A stretch of DNA of 64,000 bases, taken from the NCBI RefSeq assembly GCF_000091045.1, contig NC_006670.1, positions 367,501 to 431,500 of the forward strand, in the 5' to 3' direction. Both the position numbers and the translations under genes were made by a program. This document shows, one piece after another, positions 34,186 to 46,328 of this stretch; within the stretch, counting starts at the first letter, position 1, and the number at the start of each line of letters is the position of its first letter. The notes beneath the pieces are model-generated. The model saw only the letters and a program-made list of their open reading frames with translations, was not told the origin of the DNA and did not search any database. Origin of the DNA: Cryptococcus deneoformans JEC21 (taxonomy: Eukaryota > Basidiomycota > Tremellomycetes > Tremellales > Cryptococcaceae).

Positions 34186-35501
34186 TTACTTCTTTCCACT
34201 GAATCCCAAACTCGATAATCTGTCAACCTCTTCATCGGTAAGCTTGAACGTCACAGCTTTGGCATTTTGCTCCGCCTGACTCTTATTCCTTGCACCACCC
34301 AAAGGTATAGCGCCCTTACACATGACCCAATTCAAAGCGACTGCTGAATGCGTTACCTCGTACTTGTTGGCCAAAGTACCCAGTTCAGAAATGAGGGGTT
34401 CAAGTTGTTCCCAGCTATATTGGGAGCTGAACCTGTCAATTAGGTCAGTTTACGGACACTGTAGCCATCTGGCATAATTAAGGCATACCTTCGTCCAGGA
34501 GGAATAGGGTTAGAAGCATTATATTTGCCCGTCAGGCGTCCCATTGCCAACGGGGAATCTGAAACAATTGGCTCATACGTACTTGATGATAGAAACCAAA
34601 ACTTACAAGCCAAACAAGCGATGCCCCTCTTTTTCATCTCTTCCAGAAGCCTATTCTCTTCAGGTAGTTGGCGGAGAAGGCTGAATTCAATCTGATTGGA
34701 AGCAATTTTGACCCCATGCTTCTCCAACAAATCGCTCATCTTGATGCTGCACTTCATTGGCACCTGTCTGCATTATGAGGTTTTTTTTGAACGACTCACA
34801 GCTCATCCTTGCTGAAGTTAGAAACCCCGATAGCTTTGGCTAGACCCAGCTTGACACATTGAGCCAATCCTGCTGCTATTTTCTCATGGGAATTTAGAGA
34901 GATAGAGGAGTGCAACTGATATAGGGGGACTGAATCAAGTCCCAATCTCTCTAAAGAGGCCTTTAGATGCTCTACGACTGGGGGATTGAAGAGGAAAAAG
35001 CCATTTCTGGTGGGGAAAGGGAGGACTGCAAGTACAAAAGGTATTAGCTAAAGGTTCTGGCGCATTGATGATGGCAATAGACGTACATTTGGTCGTAATG
35101 TAGAGCCTAGCTTTATTTTCTTCAGACGTTCCTTCTTTGATAAGACGACCAATGATCCTTTCGGATTCACCATTACCATAGGCCTCACTAACGGATGAAT
35201 CAACCTTCATATTGCTGATCAAGTAGTTGATGCACTAACGCAGTGTCAAAGAAGGTCAATCCAGCCTTCACAGAAGCACTCCATGCCTCCTTAATATTCT
35301 CGAAGTCTTTGGATTCATAGCCCCAGGTTTTATCCCCCCAAGACCAAGTACCTAGGGATATAGTCGATCACCTCTGCAAACTAGCTCAATATTACGGAGG
35401 TGTAAATACTCACCGATGGCCATAGGCGGTACTTGGGCTCCCGCAATGGTCGCCTGTTTAAAGAGAAGACTGGTAGCGGCGGTGGTCGTAACGGTCGCCA
35501 T
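34186..35501 (-). CDS. Aldo/keto reductase
   Basis: Seven exons on the minus strand: 35501-35414, 35351-35240, 35187-35087, 35025-34800, 34746-34607, 34558-34489 and 34432-34186 (327 aa). Catalytic tetrad of the AKR fold is visible: Asp and Tyr in FFDTAEAYGNGESE, Lys in YITTKF, and His in LYQLHSS. Later signatures are AKAIGVSNFSK, ASNQIEFSLL, LAYSPLAMGRLTGKY and the NADPH-binding IPLGGARNKSQAEQN. The enzyme should reduce carbonyl substrates with NADPH in the cytosol; substrate not predictable. It is an (alpha/beta)8 barrel of normal length. The N-terminal ~20 residues could be a weak mitochondrial presequence, but this is not compelling. Confidence 0.92.
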
Positions 35502-35966
35502 TATGATTTACCAATGAAAATATCTGCTCATTCAGTGCCTGTTGTAGAGTAATTGAAGCTGTGGATATCTGATGGAGCTGCTGCTTTATCTATTTCAGCA
35601 GATACTACCATTCGTAACGGACGGAGATGCATGACGGCGGAAGGAGGTGGAGAGATAAGGCGGAGATAGGTTTTATGCCCGTTAAAGAGTGCATGGAAAA
35701 CTAGCTCCAGACTCCGAGGCTTCCCGCTGGCCGCAGACTTATCTCTGTTCCTCAGTTTCTTATCAGTCTGTGCCTGTACCTACTACCAACGCCAAAGCTT
35801 ACAGCAGAAAATAGAGGGGCTTTAAATTTCGAACATGAGGATGCAACGACGAGGGGAACACGACTATAGTAAGATAATGGGACAGTTTGTGGGCATATTG
35901 ATATGTACAACAAAGGTATATAATGATATGGGTATTAACTGAAAACCTTATTGTTTTTTATGAGCA
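35502..35966. promoter_or_regulatory. Promoter of the aldo/keto reductase gene and AOX1 3' flank
   Basis: 465 bp between two minus-strand genes, with no coding sequence seen. Confidence 0.4.
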
Positions 35967-36137
35967 TCATTCAACGAGCCCCTTACTTTTTTCAGAGGCA
36001 GTCATGAGTTTTTGCTGCTGTTCCAGAGCAAATCTGGCAGATTCTTCTCGTGTGTAGCTAATATATACAGTCAGCCCCATTTAAGGTCTACATATAAGGT
36101 CACTCACCCCCACTTGCTGCCACGTTCCTCAGGACTA

Positions 36138-36190
<53 letters not shown>

Positions 36191-36191
36191 A

Positions 36192-36226
<35 letters not shown>

Positions 36227-36261
36227 CCGCACAGCCCTGATCACATCGAGAAGGGACGAGC

Positions 36262-36292
<31 letters not shown>

Positions 36293-36401
36293 CGCAGGTG
36301 CAGGCATATCTTTCCATTCGGGGATAAGACCAGCCTCCATATCGGAGATACAGTGCGTGTAGGTACGAACAGCTTCTTCTTCAAGCGCACCAACGAATCG
36401 A

Positions 36402-36433
<32 letters not shown>

Positions 36434-36773
36434 GAAGAAAGCATTATAGAAGACGCCTTGAGCGGCTAGAACGAGTGCCCGAGTGAAGATGCCAGGCTGA
36501 GCAATGGTCATGAATGTGCTTGAGGTCTCATCAGCCGAGTAGCGAGTTGAGATCCAAAACAACACTCACAGAAGGTGCATCCTTTCGTTCTCGGCCTCCT
36601 CCAACAATGAATGTATCCATCCACCATCCCTCTTCAACAATCTCATACTCCTCAAATGTCTCAAGGTTCCGCCAACCATACCAGGTACCCCGGCAATGGA
36701 CTCAAGAAGGATGATTCGGAATAACCACTTCTGGTCGGACAAAAGCTTGCCCTTGGAGCGTAACTCGGCGATG

Positions 36774-36807
<34 letters not shown>

Positions 36808-37382
36808 CTTCATAGGGGGTGTAGCCGGTTAGCAAATCGAAGCACTTGCGGAGGAATTTGACGGTCTTGTGAGCGGCTTTGTCGCCAAATGTAACGGGGG
36901 CTCTTCCCACGACCTGAACAGTGTTGAGTTCCTAGCGGCAAGTTAGCTCCTACTTTGCAGACAGACATCGACGGGAAGCTTACCTTCTCGGTGTATATGG
37001 GATTGAACATTGTCCAAGCGCCGGTGGTCGAAGCATCCGACAATACATTGTGCGAAGCTTGATCTATACTGCAGGTGTCAGCATTCTATTCTCTTAGTCA
37101 CGTAAATGGTGTTGCGTTACCTTGATAGTGCGGGCCTTCCACTCCCTTGCCTTCTGATCCCACAACAGGCCCTTGAGATTTCTCCGCCTCCCTTACACTG
37201 GGCCGTAGTGATAGACTAGCACGGTTCATATTGCCGGATTGAATTTTGGCCTTGGTAAAAATGGAAAAAGTACGAGTACTCGAATAGGCAGAGCGGAGGG
37301 TCATTGGACCGCCGATCGAAGGTCCACCGGCAAGGATGGTGGAGCGAGCAACATTGCCGGACCGGAGCAGAATAGCAGACAT
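35967..37382 (-). CDS. AOX1: Mitochondrial alternative oxidase
   Basis: Five exons on the minus strand: 37382-37121, 37063-36984, 36931-36570, 36518-36108 and 36057-35967 (401 aa). Alternative oxidase transfers electrons from ubiquinol to oxygen without proton pumping and is cyanide-resistant. A basic Ser/Arg-rich presequence ([17 protein letters not shown]) leads into the diiron helical bundle: [44 protein letters not shown] and [16 protein letters not shown] supply the expected Glu and His ligands. It acts on the matrix side of the inner membrane. The C-terminal exon adds a charged, Gln-rich tail. Length and exon pattern fit fungal AOX. In Cryptococcus, AOX1 is known as a single gene tied to oxidative stress tolerance. 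Confidence 0.95.
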
Positions 37383-39140
37383 GGTTGGGTTGGTTATAGT
37401 AGGTTGCTTGAGGGTAATCCGGGAAACAGAATTGCAAACGCTAGCTAATAATGGCGAGAATTGTATCTAATTGAGTTGTACTTTGGTTTTCGATCGCATC
37501 CATCCTTGAACAATTGGTAGCTTTATATACCCGTTCAATTTTTCATCTCGCCGCCTGATTTCATTAAGGTTACTACCAATTTTCGTCATGGGAACAGCCA
37601 AGATGGCCTATTCCTTTCCTTTGGAAACTTCACAATTATTGATCTCTTTCCCGAGTCGATCCGTTGATAAACCAAATGCGGTTCTTCATACTTCCGTGCC
37701 GGGGTATACCATGGCATAGTAATTAATGGCACGGATAGTTGGTTTCTCCACGATATCCGAATATTTGGTAAGATGGAGGGAGATATGATTCACAAGTTGC
37801 GAAAGATTCCGATGATATAGATAAAAAAGGTGTTAAAAATGATTAGGAATTGACGGAAAATGAACACGAGTTGGAGACACAGCACAACAAGCTTGAGATA
37901 AATTGCCCGGTTTGCAATTTGGCCATTGCCCATTGGTCGGCGACCGCTTTCGCGACTCCCTCCGATGTGGATATCGAAGTTCGGGAGATATCGCAGTTCG
38001 TTCATCGTCCCCCACTCTGTTCAATCGTCGTCGATCACTTTCAATTCTTCTTTGTATGTTGACAGAGCTGTTAGCGTAAATAGAATATTCTCATTCTTCC
38101 TTCTGCATATAGACTGTTTTCGTACTTGTATGAGAGTCCAACGTGTACGGTTGCAAAGGCAGAAGGGTTAAAGCTCTTCTGTTCCGGTCACCAAATGCGG
38201 TAGTGATACGACGATGAATGATGGAGGACAGTCCACGACGGTTGATATGATTCGATGAACGAAACGACCAAGCAACAAAGGTCTTGAGCCTTGGCACGAC
38301 CTTGATTTACGCAATATTTTTGACTACTAGAAACTAAAAAGCCCACGGAAGTCGAGTCAAAAGCCATTTACATTGGAGTGGCGAATAGGTGGTTATGACA
38401 GCAAGCAGTATTATTCTGCCAACCGCCGAACAGCTAGTGGTAGACAAAGAAAGAGATTATAGACTGGACATCGTTCGTTGTTTCCATCCTATTGTCGCAC
38501 TTCAAACAATTCCGTGGTCGGTGTTAGGAAAGAGGGAATGTACAAAATGGAACCTCCGATCTTTCTTCTCCTTTGGAAAGTTGCAAATTGTTACTAGTCA
38601 ACAAGTATGCGCTAAATTCATTTATGTGCCTAGCGCCCGCCATTTATTAACACGTTCAGCGACAGCCACGGCGGCGGTTACGATGAGAAGGACACGAGAC
38701 GGCTAAGATGTTGCATGAAGTACAACAGTAGACGGTCACGGCCACTCGTTTTGTCCTCTAAATAGTTAACCAATCAACTCTTCGCAAGTTCCCTTGGCCC
38801 AGTTGATGCTGACATCATGTCATGTCATCTACGGATGAGTTGTAGACATGTAGTTTGTAATGAGATTGTTGTGACTGGTAGAAGGATGGTGTTATCATGG
38901 ATCGGTCACTGGAAGATCTATGGGAGGTGAGATCTCAGCGAGGCTAGCAGTAGCACAGTAATAGAAAGCCAATGGAAGAAAACCTAATGCACATATGATA
39001 TCGAAAGCTCATACAGTACTTGTACCGTTAATAATTTGTACATGTATTACTGGGTACTGGAAAGCCATGACAGGCTACGAATAACTCGCCTACCTCCATC
39101 TTCCGCTTTCAATGCGAAAATTCCAGATCAAAGTCACAGT
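37383..39140. other. 1.76-kb gene-free region upstream of AOX1
   Basis: The longest stretch in the window without a supported gene. Open frames are at most ~105 codons and without domains, and no tRNA-like fold was noticed. It is A/T-richer than its surroundings. It should contain the AOX1 promoter and the TFIIIC-subunit 3' flank, but both need far less space, so an unannotated non-coding transcript is possible. Confidence 0.4.
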
Positions 39141-42100
39141 TCACAACGCGTACCCTGCGCTTGAAGCCCACCTAGATCCACAAATCACGCACCCAATAGC
39201 TCCTTCCAGTAGCGTTGATACAATCCAATCAGTCTGGCCAATACCTGTTTGTATATTTCGGGGTGCTTCTGGCTTGCCATCACGGCCGACAACCGCTTGG
39301 AGAGCGAAATCGCGCTCTGGAATCAAAGAACACGCAGAGCACGTGGTGCATCTGCGGCAACGGGCTTCAGTTATCGGAAGACCAGTCACAGAGCATGTTT
39401 CTGCGGCGAAGGCTACAACAAAATATAAGGTCAGCGCGACATCTGCGGTATGCATCAATATCCTCTTCTCGCCTATCGTCTACGTGGCGTACATATTCTC
39501 TCCATTTGATGAATACTGGTCCTCATCTCCAATCCAGATGCGACGCGTGGTCAGCGTCCAAAACGCACGTATCTGGGTGGTAATGAAGCGTTCCGGATTG
39601 GTCAGAACAAAAGAGTAGCGAGATTATAATCCCTGAAATATGATTTGTAACGACGCGGACAACCGCCCGAGGTGTGCTTTACAATTTGTCACGCCCACAT
39701 AATATGGTTACGACTTACGTGACCCGTCGGCCGATGTTTCCTTATCTTCGTCCGGTTCCCCCGAAAGACCAGCATCTCCATCCATACCGAGCTCTGCAGC
39801 CAAATGCCTCGCGCGAGATTGGTTGGCTTCGGCCGCAACAGAAATAATAGGCGCTACAGTCGGGCCCGGGCTCCCTTCGACACTCTTGATAAGGCGATGC
39901 AGGAAACGTCGGTCGAAAGATCCGATTGGTCTCGACGCAATTTCCGTTGTGACAAGCCATGACAATGTCAGGGTGATAAGATAGGAGTGGAGACACGTCG
40001 ATATCTTCAATCTAAGTGTTTGGAATTCGTTTGCAAACGCTGGGAATGCCGACTTGCGGGAATCAGGGCAAAGTTAGGTCAATTCTTAGCACATTCAAAT
40101 GGTGCTTACTGTACACCATATCGTGAGCACAAGACAAATGCGAAGGGAATTGAGCGCCGAGCTTTCCCAGACGTCGACGGGCCAGTTTTTGAGCGCCACC
40201 ATGGATTTCAGATCGGCCGTTCCATCCACAGCAGAGGAAAGGAACTGTAACAAATCGGCCGCCAAGTCTTCTTGGAGGGAACTAGACAAATGTAGTAAAA
40301 ATGGCAAAAGAGCGAACTTTGAAGAGATACGAAGAACTGCGGCCTATCAGTACTGACAAGATATGCAAGCCTGCCAAACCATGGACTGACGATTAGGCGG
40401 TTTCTCTACTATCTCTTCCAAGGCCGATAACACTGGCTTTTCCGGTGGGATCACATTATCAAAGTTCGCCATGAAAAAGTGACTATTGCGATCAGCATCG
40501 GCCGATACATGCAACGTATGAAGATTGATCGGTCTAATGAATTAAGATTAGCTAATATGCATCATATCTTGATATCCAGCTTAGACAATACTCACTCCGT
40601 TATCCAGGTCAAACTGTTTCCATATTCGCCAACGGCCGCCCACCCTGATGTCTGTAATGTCCATCCAGCATGGTTGCTAGTCAACTCTCGCCATCGTTCA
40701 ACCAAGTAAGGCTGACTGATTGGCAAAGGCTCAAGGGACATCTGTCGTAGGGGCCATGTTAGGCGTAGATTTTCTACTGTCGGGGCAATCTCCGGACTCT
40801 CATCGAATGAATACACAAAGTGAGTGGTCAGTGAGGAAAGAGTGATCATGAGAGTGGAAGAATTGATGAGGTGGATCCCTTGCCGTATATAAGCACAACA
40901 GTTGCAATGGTACAATTATCCACTCACCAACGCAGGCACTCAAGCCATTGGCGTTTGCCCAGTCACCCACTCTTTCTAGTCTCAGATTTCGCATGCCTTT
41001 CCAAGGAACGCTTTGGCTTTCATCATTAGCGAACATGTGCACAGAACCTGCCTTCGTCCAGACGAGTACATCCTTCATTGGATCCTCTTAGCGTAAGAAA
41101 AAATCGGAAGAGAATAGGATACTATACCTTCACCCATTTTACCGCCGTTATTGGCCTACGGTCGCTGTCGTCGACACTAATTGGCTCTCCAATAGTACAA
41201 CTCCATCCAGACAAACTGTCAAGCTTCTGCTTCGCATGTTGTTGGATTTTCAGTAACTGCACAGAACCGTCTGTAAATACTAGTGCAAGAAGCGCTTCGC
41301 CTACAGAGCCGTCAGGTCTCGCTTTTGCCAGTTGCAACTTTTGCCCACATGTATCACCCTTGACAGTCCAATCGGACCACGAAATATCGGCAATCCAGTT
41401 TGCTGGCGACCCAATAGATATGGATGCTAACCGCTGAAATCTTTTCTGATGCCCATAGCTAGTAGCTCTATAATTAGCAAATGGACTGCTAGCCTATCGA
41501 GCCTTGCACGTACGTCCACAAGGCAAGTTTGCCGATTCTATCGGAAACAGCAAGTATACTGCCATCTACACCTAACATCGATGAGAGCGGAAGGCTTGGA
41601 GACCATGAGATACCTGTTACAAAGTTGATTGATTTATCGTAGTGCAGAAGAGTTTGGGTAATAACTTAACTCACTGGAAGCTCTCATTTCAAGCATCCCC
41701 CGAGAGGTTAATCCATTAAGGATTTCTTTGGGAGGGAGCAGCTCCTTAGTCAACATTGTTAGATCCGCTATCTGCAAAACTGAATGAGCCTCTTCCACAG
41801 GGAAATAAAGGAAAGTGCCCACTTCTACCCAGCGTTGGGTAAGAGGGTTTTCCACAGGAGCGTAGACAGACACCTGTAAAGAAGTTGTGAGAACCACTAA
41901 AAGACAGCTACACCTAAGAATCAGAGTCTGTAGACAGAGAAACATCTTAATGAGACACTTAGTCTGACCTGCCCAAATTACTTAAGCCAGACGGTGACCA
42001 AGTTGCCTGCCGTACAGTTGCCCCTTTACTGTCGGTTTCCACCATTGACAAGTAGTTATCTGACGAAGAGCCGGATATGAGTATCTATCAAGATAGTGGC

Positions 42101-42566
42101 TGCATGTACCAACCTGATACATCTCCCCATCCATACAGCCATTCTCTCTCTTCATTTATCTCAACATTTATTGCTGTCGACCACCACTGCACTCCGCCGC
42201 CTTCCAACCTTCTAGCTTTGAGTTGTTGGTTGTTGTTGTTGTATCCACTGTCTGTCGCTTGAATCCCAGGCTTGATATTGGAGAGCTTTTGAGCCTCCGA
42301 TATCTTCATAGATTGCTGACTTGTTAACGGATTACGAGGCGGTGGCAGGGAAGAAGCGATGTGTGGAGTCTTCACAGTCAGAAGTCTTAGTTTATGGCTT
42401 AGGAAAGGCCAGCTTCTGAAATACGTACTAGTATTGTTATAGTTCGGGGGGTTACTACCATACACTGGCCCTCATTACTCCAAGAGATTCCACGGTACGT
42501 TGGGTCTGGACTGGCCCCCCTGAAGACCCGAGAACTGAGTAAAGTTGGAGATGTGTCGAACGTCAT
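39141..42566 (-). CDS. TFIIIC subunit, TFIIIC90/Sfc9-like (beta-propeller plus zinc region)
   Basis: Exons on the minus strand: 42566-42429, 42369-42121, 42084-41969, 41913-41675, 41613-41514, 41467-41128, 41084-40928, 40878-40596, 40533-40391, 40336-40110 and 40052-39719, then tentatively 39632-39569, 39515-39493 and 39442-39141 (904 aa). The N-terminal half reads as a WD-like propeller (GISWSNEGQCMVVTPRT, then ILTPHIASS, ISWSPSLPLSSMLGVDGS, VSDRIGKLALW, ALLALVFTDGSVQLLKI). The C-terminus has clustered Cys: CSVTGLPITEARCRRCTTC and GCVICGSRW, resembling the second half of the TFIIIC-type zinc finger. The family recruits RNA polymerase III to tRNA genes. The last three exons have good splice signals but the first zinc half is not recognisable, so this end is uncertain. 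Confidence 0.65.
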
Positions 42567-43277
42567 GTGAAATTCCACGATTGGTTTGATAGAGCTCGAG
42601 GTGGTTTCGGTCTTGCAGTATGAGGGTTCCGAAGGGTTGTTGAGATCAGTTTCTATGGGCCGGGTCTGAAAAGGAGATCCGAAGTTAAGTAATAGAATGT
42701 TCGATTCTTAGCTCGCCGGCTGTAGCCCACAACAACGCGTCTGACTACTCATTCTTTCGTTGTCAAACGACGAACCTCCACTTGCGAGGTGGACAGGGAA
42801 GAACGTCAATTACGTAATAAAACAAACTGACTGCTGGCTGGCTGGCGCCGTCGGTGGTTGGGCCGCCCTCAACGAATAGCGGATGTACACAATCGCCCAA
42901 TGGGTAAGTAACACATTTCCAAAAATTGCACGGGCTCGATCACGACTGCACTGCTGAACAATGATCAACAGACACCTCGTCGCACAACGTGCCGTCTAGG
43001 TAAGTCAGTAGAGCATTCGTTTCATCGGAGCTTTCTCTTCTTGTTGTTGTTTTTTTTTCGACTAAAGGTGACGTACATCGCGAGTGCATCTCATGTGCTA
43101 GGGATATAAAATATACAACAATATGTTATCGCTGACCTTGTATGACAGAGATACCTGAAAAGTCCATGATCCAAGATAATACTACTCCTTCCATCATTAG
43201 ACGTTTCAAGATATGAATTCCATAGCCTTCCATCCATCCCGTCACACCCCAAGTAAACCTCCTTATTTCCCCGTAAT
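42567..43277. promoter_or_regulatory. Promoter of the TFIIIC-subunit gene and 3' flank of the lyase-family gene
   Basis: 711 bp without a supported gene. A T-run lies near 43050-43060. A GTTCGATTC near 42699 looks like a tRNA B-box core, but no cloverleaf can be built around it. Confidence 0.35.
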
Positions 43278-44966
43278 CTACGGGGCTCTAGGTGCCCCTG
43301 TTGGCCATCCTGCCCCTCTTGGCTTCCAGTCTCTTTTCTTCCCATACTCCAGGTCGTCCGGTGACCCAGCCCCTAAAGTTGGCTGAGGAGGCACTGGCCC
43401 ATATGTGGTCTCCAGGAGCCCTTGTTTGATGCCCGCATCGCTCAGACCTTCGTTCAATGCAAACCAAGGTTGACCTGGGAAATACGGATCGGTACTCTTC
43501 AAGAAGTCGGCGTATTTGTTATCCGGATCACCGTATTTGGCAGATATAGCAGCGACAACAGGGTTAAGGGCTTTTTCTTGATTTAATTCATCCGAGGTCG
43601 TGTAATTCTGAAGCATCGCGTAGTGGACAGCATCAACTATGGTGGCGTTCGCTGCACTTCGGCGCTCCCATGCAGATGGTGATAAGCCAACAAAGTCACC
43701 AAACTGCGCGTTCGTAACAAGAGCCATAAGATTGTACGCTCGATAATGGTATGGACGGGTTCGCGCAGATTCAAGCGGTTGATCACCGTTGGCATCAATT
43801 TGGTCCAAGTAGATGCCATTGTAGAAATCATCAAGAGCAGTGGCACATGCGTCACTCTGGTTCAGAAGAACGTTAAGGGCGCATACCTGGTTCACGGCAA
43901 AAGTACCGTGGTTACTGAAACACTGATCAGTACATGTGATATTATATACAAAGAAAATGGCTCACTTTGTAGCGTTCAACTCTGCGAGACCCAGCTCGCT
44001 AGTGTAAAGCCAATCTAACTGCTCCGAAGCCCACTGCATCATCCCAGTCTCGGTCTCTTGCTGCCATTCCACTGGCTTAATTGACCGCATGACTTGCACG
44101 CCACTGACAATCTTCGCCATACACGCCAAATCAAGCACACCGGTGTGTCGACCCATTTGATCGCCTGGCCCGCGGATGACTTGGGCATAATTGAGATTGG
44201 GATTCATACGAGTTTCATTGTTGATGAAGAAAGTGTGAAGCGCGTGATTGATGTGCGTTGTGTACTGCGAGTCACCGGTGTGGAGGTAGGCCATGGCAGA
44301 GAGGTAGATGCTGTTGCTCATATTTTGCAAAGCCTCCTTATCTTTGACTGAAAAGGAATACCATCAGATACATTATTGACGACCAGCAAATCCATATGGA
44401 TCTTACCTAGCTCTGTATCAGGGTTCACCTGACCGTCCCGCACAACATAATCACATTCATCCCACACTGTGGCACGAGTGTCAGGTATGACCTTGAATTA
44501 GTGGAGCTAAATCATTGCTCACCTTCTTCTGTAGTCAACTCGGTGGTATTTTGTACGTTTGAGCAATCTGGCCAATGGTAGACAGCCCAACTAAGGTAAT
44601 CTCTGCGCATCGTTGTCAATATACAGCTTAACAAATATGATTATACTTACTTCTTGTCTCCGGATTTGGCAGCGATTGACTTGTTCGTCACAGCTGGACG
44701 TTCCTCAGTCAGCAGCTACGAGTCACGCGTCCTAGACTACAACACTTACACCAAGGACCATATTGTATCAATGTCTGAGCCCAGTATTCACTCATCGCCC
44801 TTGCCCATCGGGAATCAATGCCATTGAACCATTCGTTGTTCACAATTGTGGACGCGTCAAAGAAAAGATTGGGGTAGCTCTGTACACCAAAAGCGAAAGC
44901 CGCGGGAAGATGTGAAAGCAGGCAAATCGTAGAAAATATGAACGCGTCGAGCGAGAACATGACCAT
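43278..44966 (-). CDS. Secreted alginate-lyase-family (PF05426-type) protein
   Basis: Six exons on the minus strand: 44966-44750, 44694-44652, 44602-44523, 44466-44407, 44347-43966 and 43914-43278 (472 aa). A signal peptide (DAFIFSTICLLSHLPAAFA) is followed by an (alpha/alpha) helical toroid of the alginate lyase/heparinase type: WFNGIDSRWARAMSEYW, then SIYLSAMAYLHTGDSQY, NYAQVIRGPGDQMGRHTG, and the active-site motif NNHGTFAVNQV with NARTRPYHYRAYNL-type residues (ARTRPYHYRAYNLMAL). The family cleaves uronate-containing polymers by beta-elimination; His in NHGTF and Tyr in the later motif are the expected catalytic residues. The C-terminus is extended and Pro/Gly-rich. An in-frame upstream ATG (45032) would add residues before the signal peptide. 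The substrate is unknown; the fungus's own glucuronate-containing capsule is a possibility only. Confidence 0.85.
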
Positions 44967-46328
44967 CGAAGAAGAGAAGGAAGAAGGCCGAAATGAGAGA
45001 GCGTAAGATACGGTAAAGAAAGCACTGCTCAAAAATTAGCACTGTCCAGAAATTAAAATGCCCTGTAGAGACCACAGTGAGAATAAGATGGAAGTGGGAT
45101 AATAACTTCTGTTATAAGATACAGCTTTCTTGATGTAAGGTGTAACAGGAATACGACTTCTCGAGCCTTGATCGAAATTCCGCTATTCTGACGTCTTTAT
45201 TAACCGTGTCTGCTGCTGCTGCTATCTCCTCAGACGTCAGGTTTTCAGTCCTCAAAATGCAAGGCTCGATCTTAGAAGCAGAAATGAGGCATGCCAAGCG
45301 GGAAGAAGTCCAGGTTTCCGGGACCCGGCAAGTGGACAGATTGGACATGGAGGGGAACGCAGAACGCGAAAAACCCTCTTGTGAGACTGATTGAATAATC
45401 TAGTCGAGAATTTGAGTAAATAAGGATGAGGAACGATGGGAAGAGCTAAATAAAGGCACTTTTTTACCTACTTTAATGACGTAAAATTGATGCTATGGTC
45501 GGCGGCTAGCGTGTCTTGCCTTCCCTCTCCCTTCACTATTTTTCGTTTCTGACCTATTTTTCTTGTTCTCTGGAACCCGCTCGTACCTGAGACAAGGGAC
45601 GGAACTGCGGGACGGATGATGACAACATCAAACATGATGTTCTGATAGTGGCCATCGCCGATTTTCTCAACTACTGCTGTCCCACCGATGATCAAGAAGA
45701 ATGAAGAAATGAGGAAGCGTTCCATGCATGGACCCTGGCCCACCTGTCCCACATTGATTAGCTTTCCTAATAATAGCGGGGAGACCGGCTCATTAATCGC
45801 GGCATTAACCTCATCAAAAATGTCATATTAATTACAGTAGTAAACCCATCTATGACACTTCTGATTTCTAGTGTAAATAACAGTACATACTTAACAATTA
45901 TATATCCATTTTCTTCAACCTTTTTCCATTGTCATTCTGCACAATGCCAGCCACCAGAAGCACAAAGGAGGTTGCCATAATGCGGTTTGACGTCTTCTTT
46001 GGTAGCCAAGAATGCCGATCTTGCCGCTTACCATCAAAACGATAGTCGCGCAACATCAGGACTTTGTCGGCCTCCCTTCGACTAGAATAATCTAATCATT
46101 AGTCATTAGTCATGATTTACATCTCCGCGGTCACTACGTAAGAAAGCACTTTATTTCCGGAAGGAGAAGAAGGCCATCCAACCTCCGCAGCCATTCAACT
46201 GCGGTTTATTCCACTATGTTAATTTGCTGACTGTTCAGAGTGTACATATTTATATTCTAGATAATCTAATCGGAGAAGTAAGGCAGAATGTAAGAAAGCT
46301 TCTTCCTGGAAGCCTCTGGTTGGATCTA
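44967..46328. other. Gene-free region between the lyase-family gene and the MTAP gene
   Basis: About 1.36 kb. The best minus-strand frames (45112-45348 and 45468-45752, 78 and 94 codons) show no domain, no splice partner and overlap plus-strand frames. A/T-rich, particularly 45770-46270. Promoter of the lyase-family gene plus MTAP 3' flank; nothing else seen. Confidence 0.4.

Noticed and set aside
39112..39618. 168-codon plus-strand frame over the TFIIIC-subunit 3' end
   Set aside because: No domain, and the Cys-rich minus-strand frame beneath it is continuous with the TFIIIC model.
42695..42710. tRNA-like B-box core (GTTCGATTC)
   Set aside because: No A-box at the right distance and no acceptor or anticodon stems could be paired on either strand.
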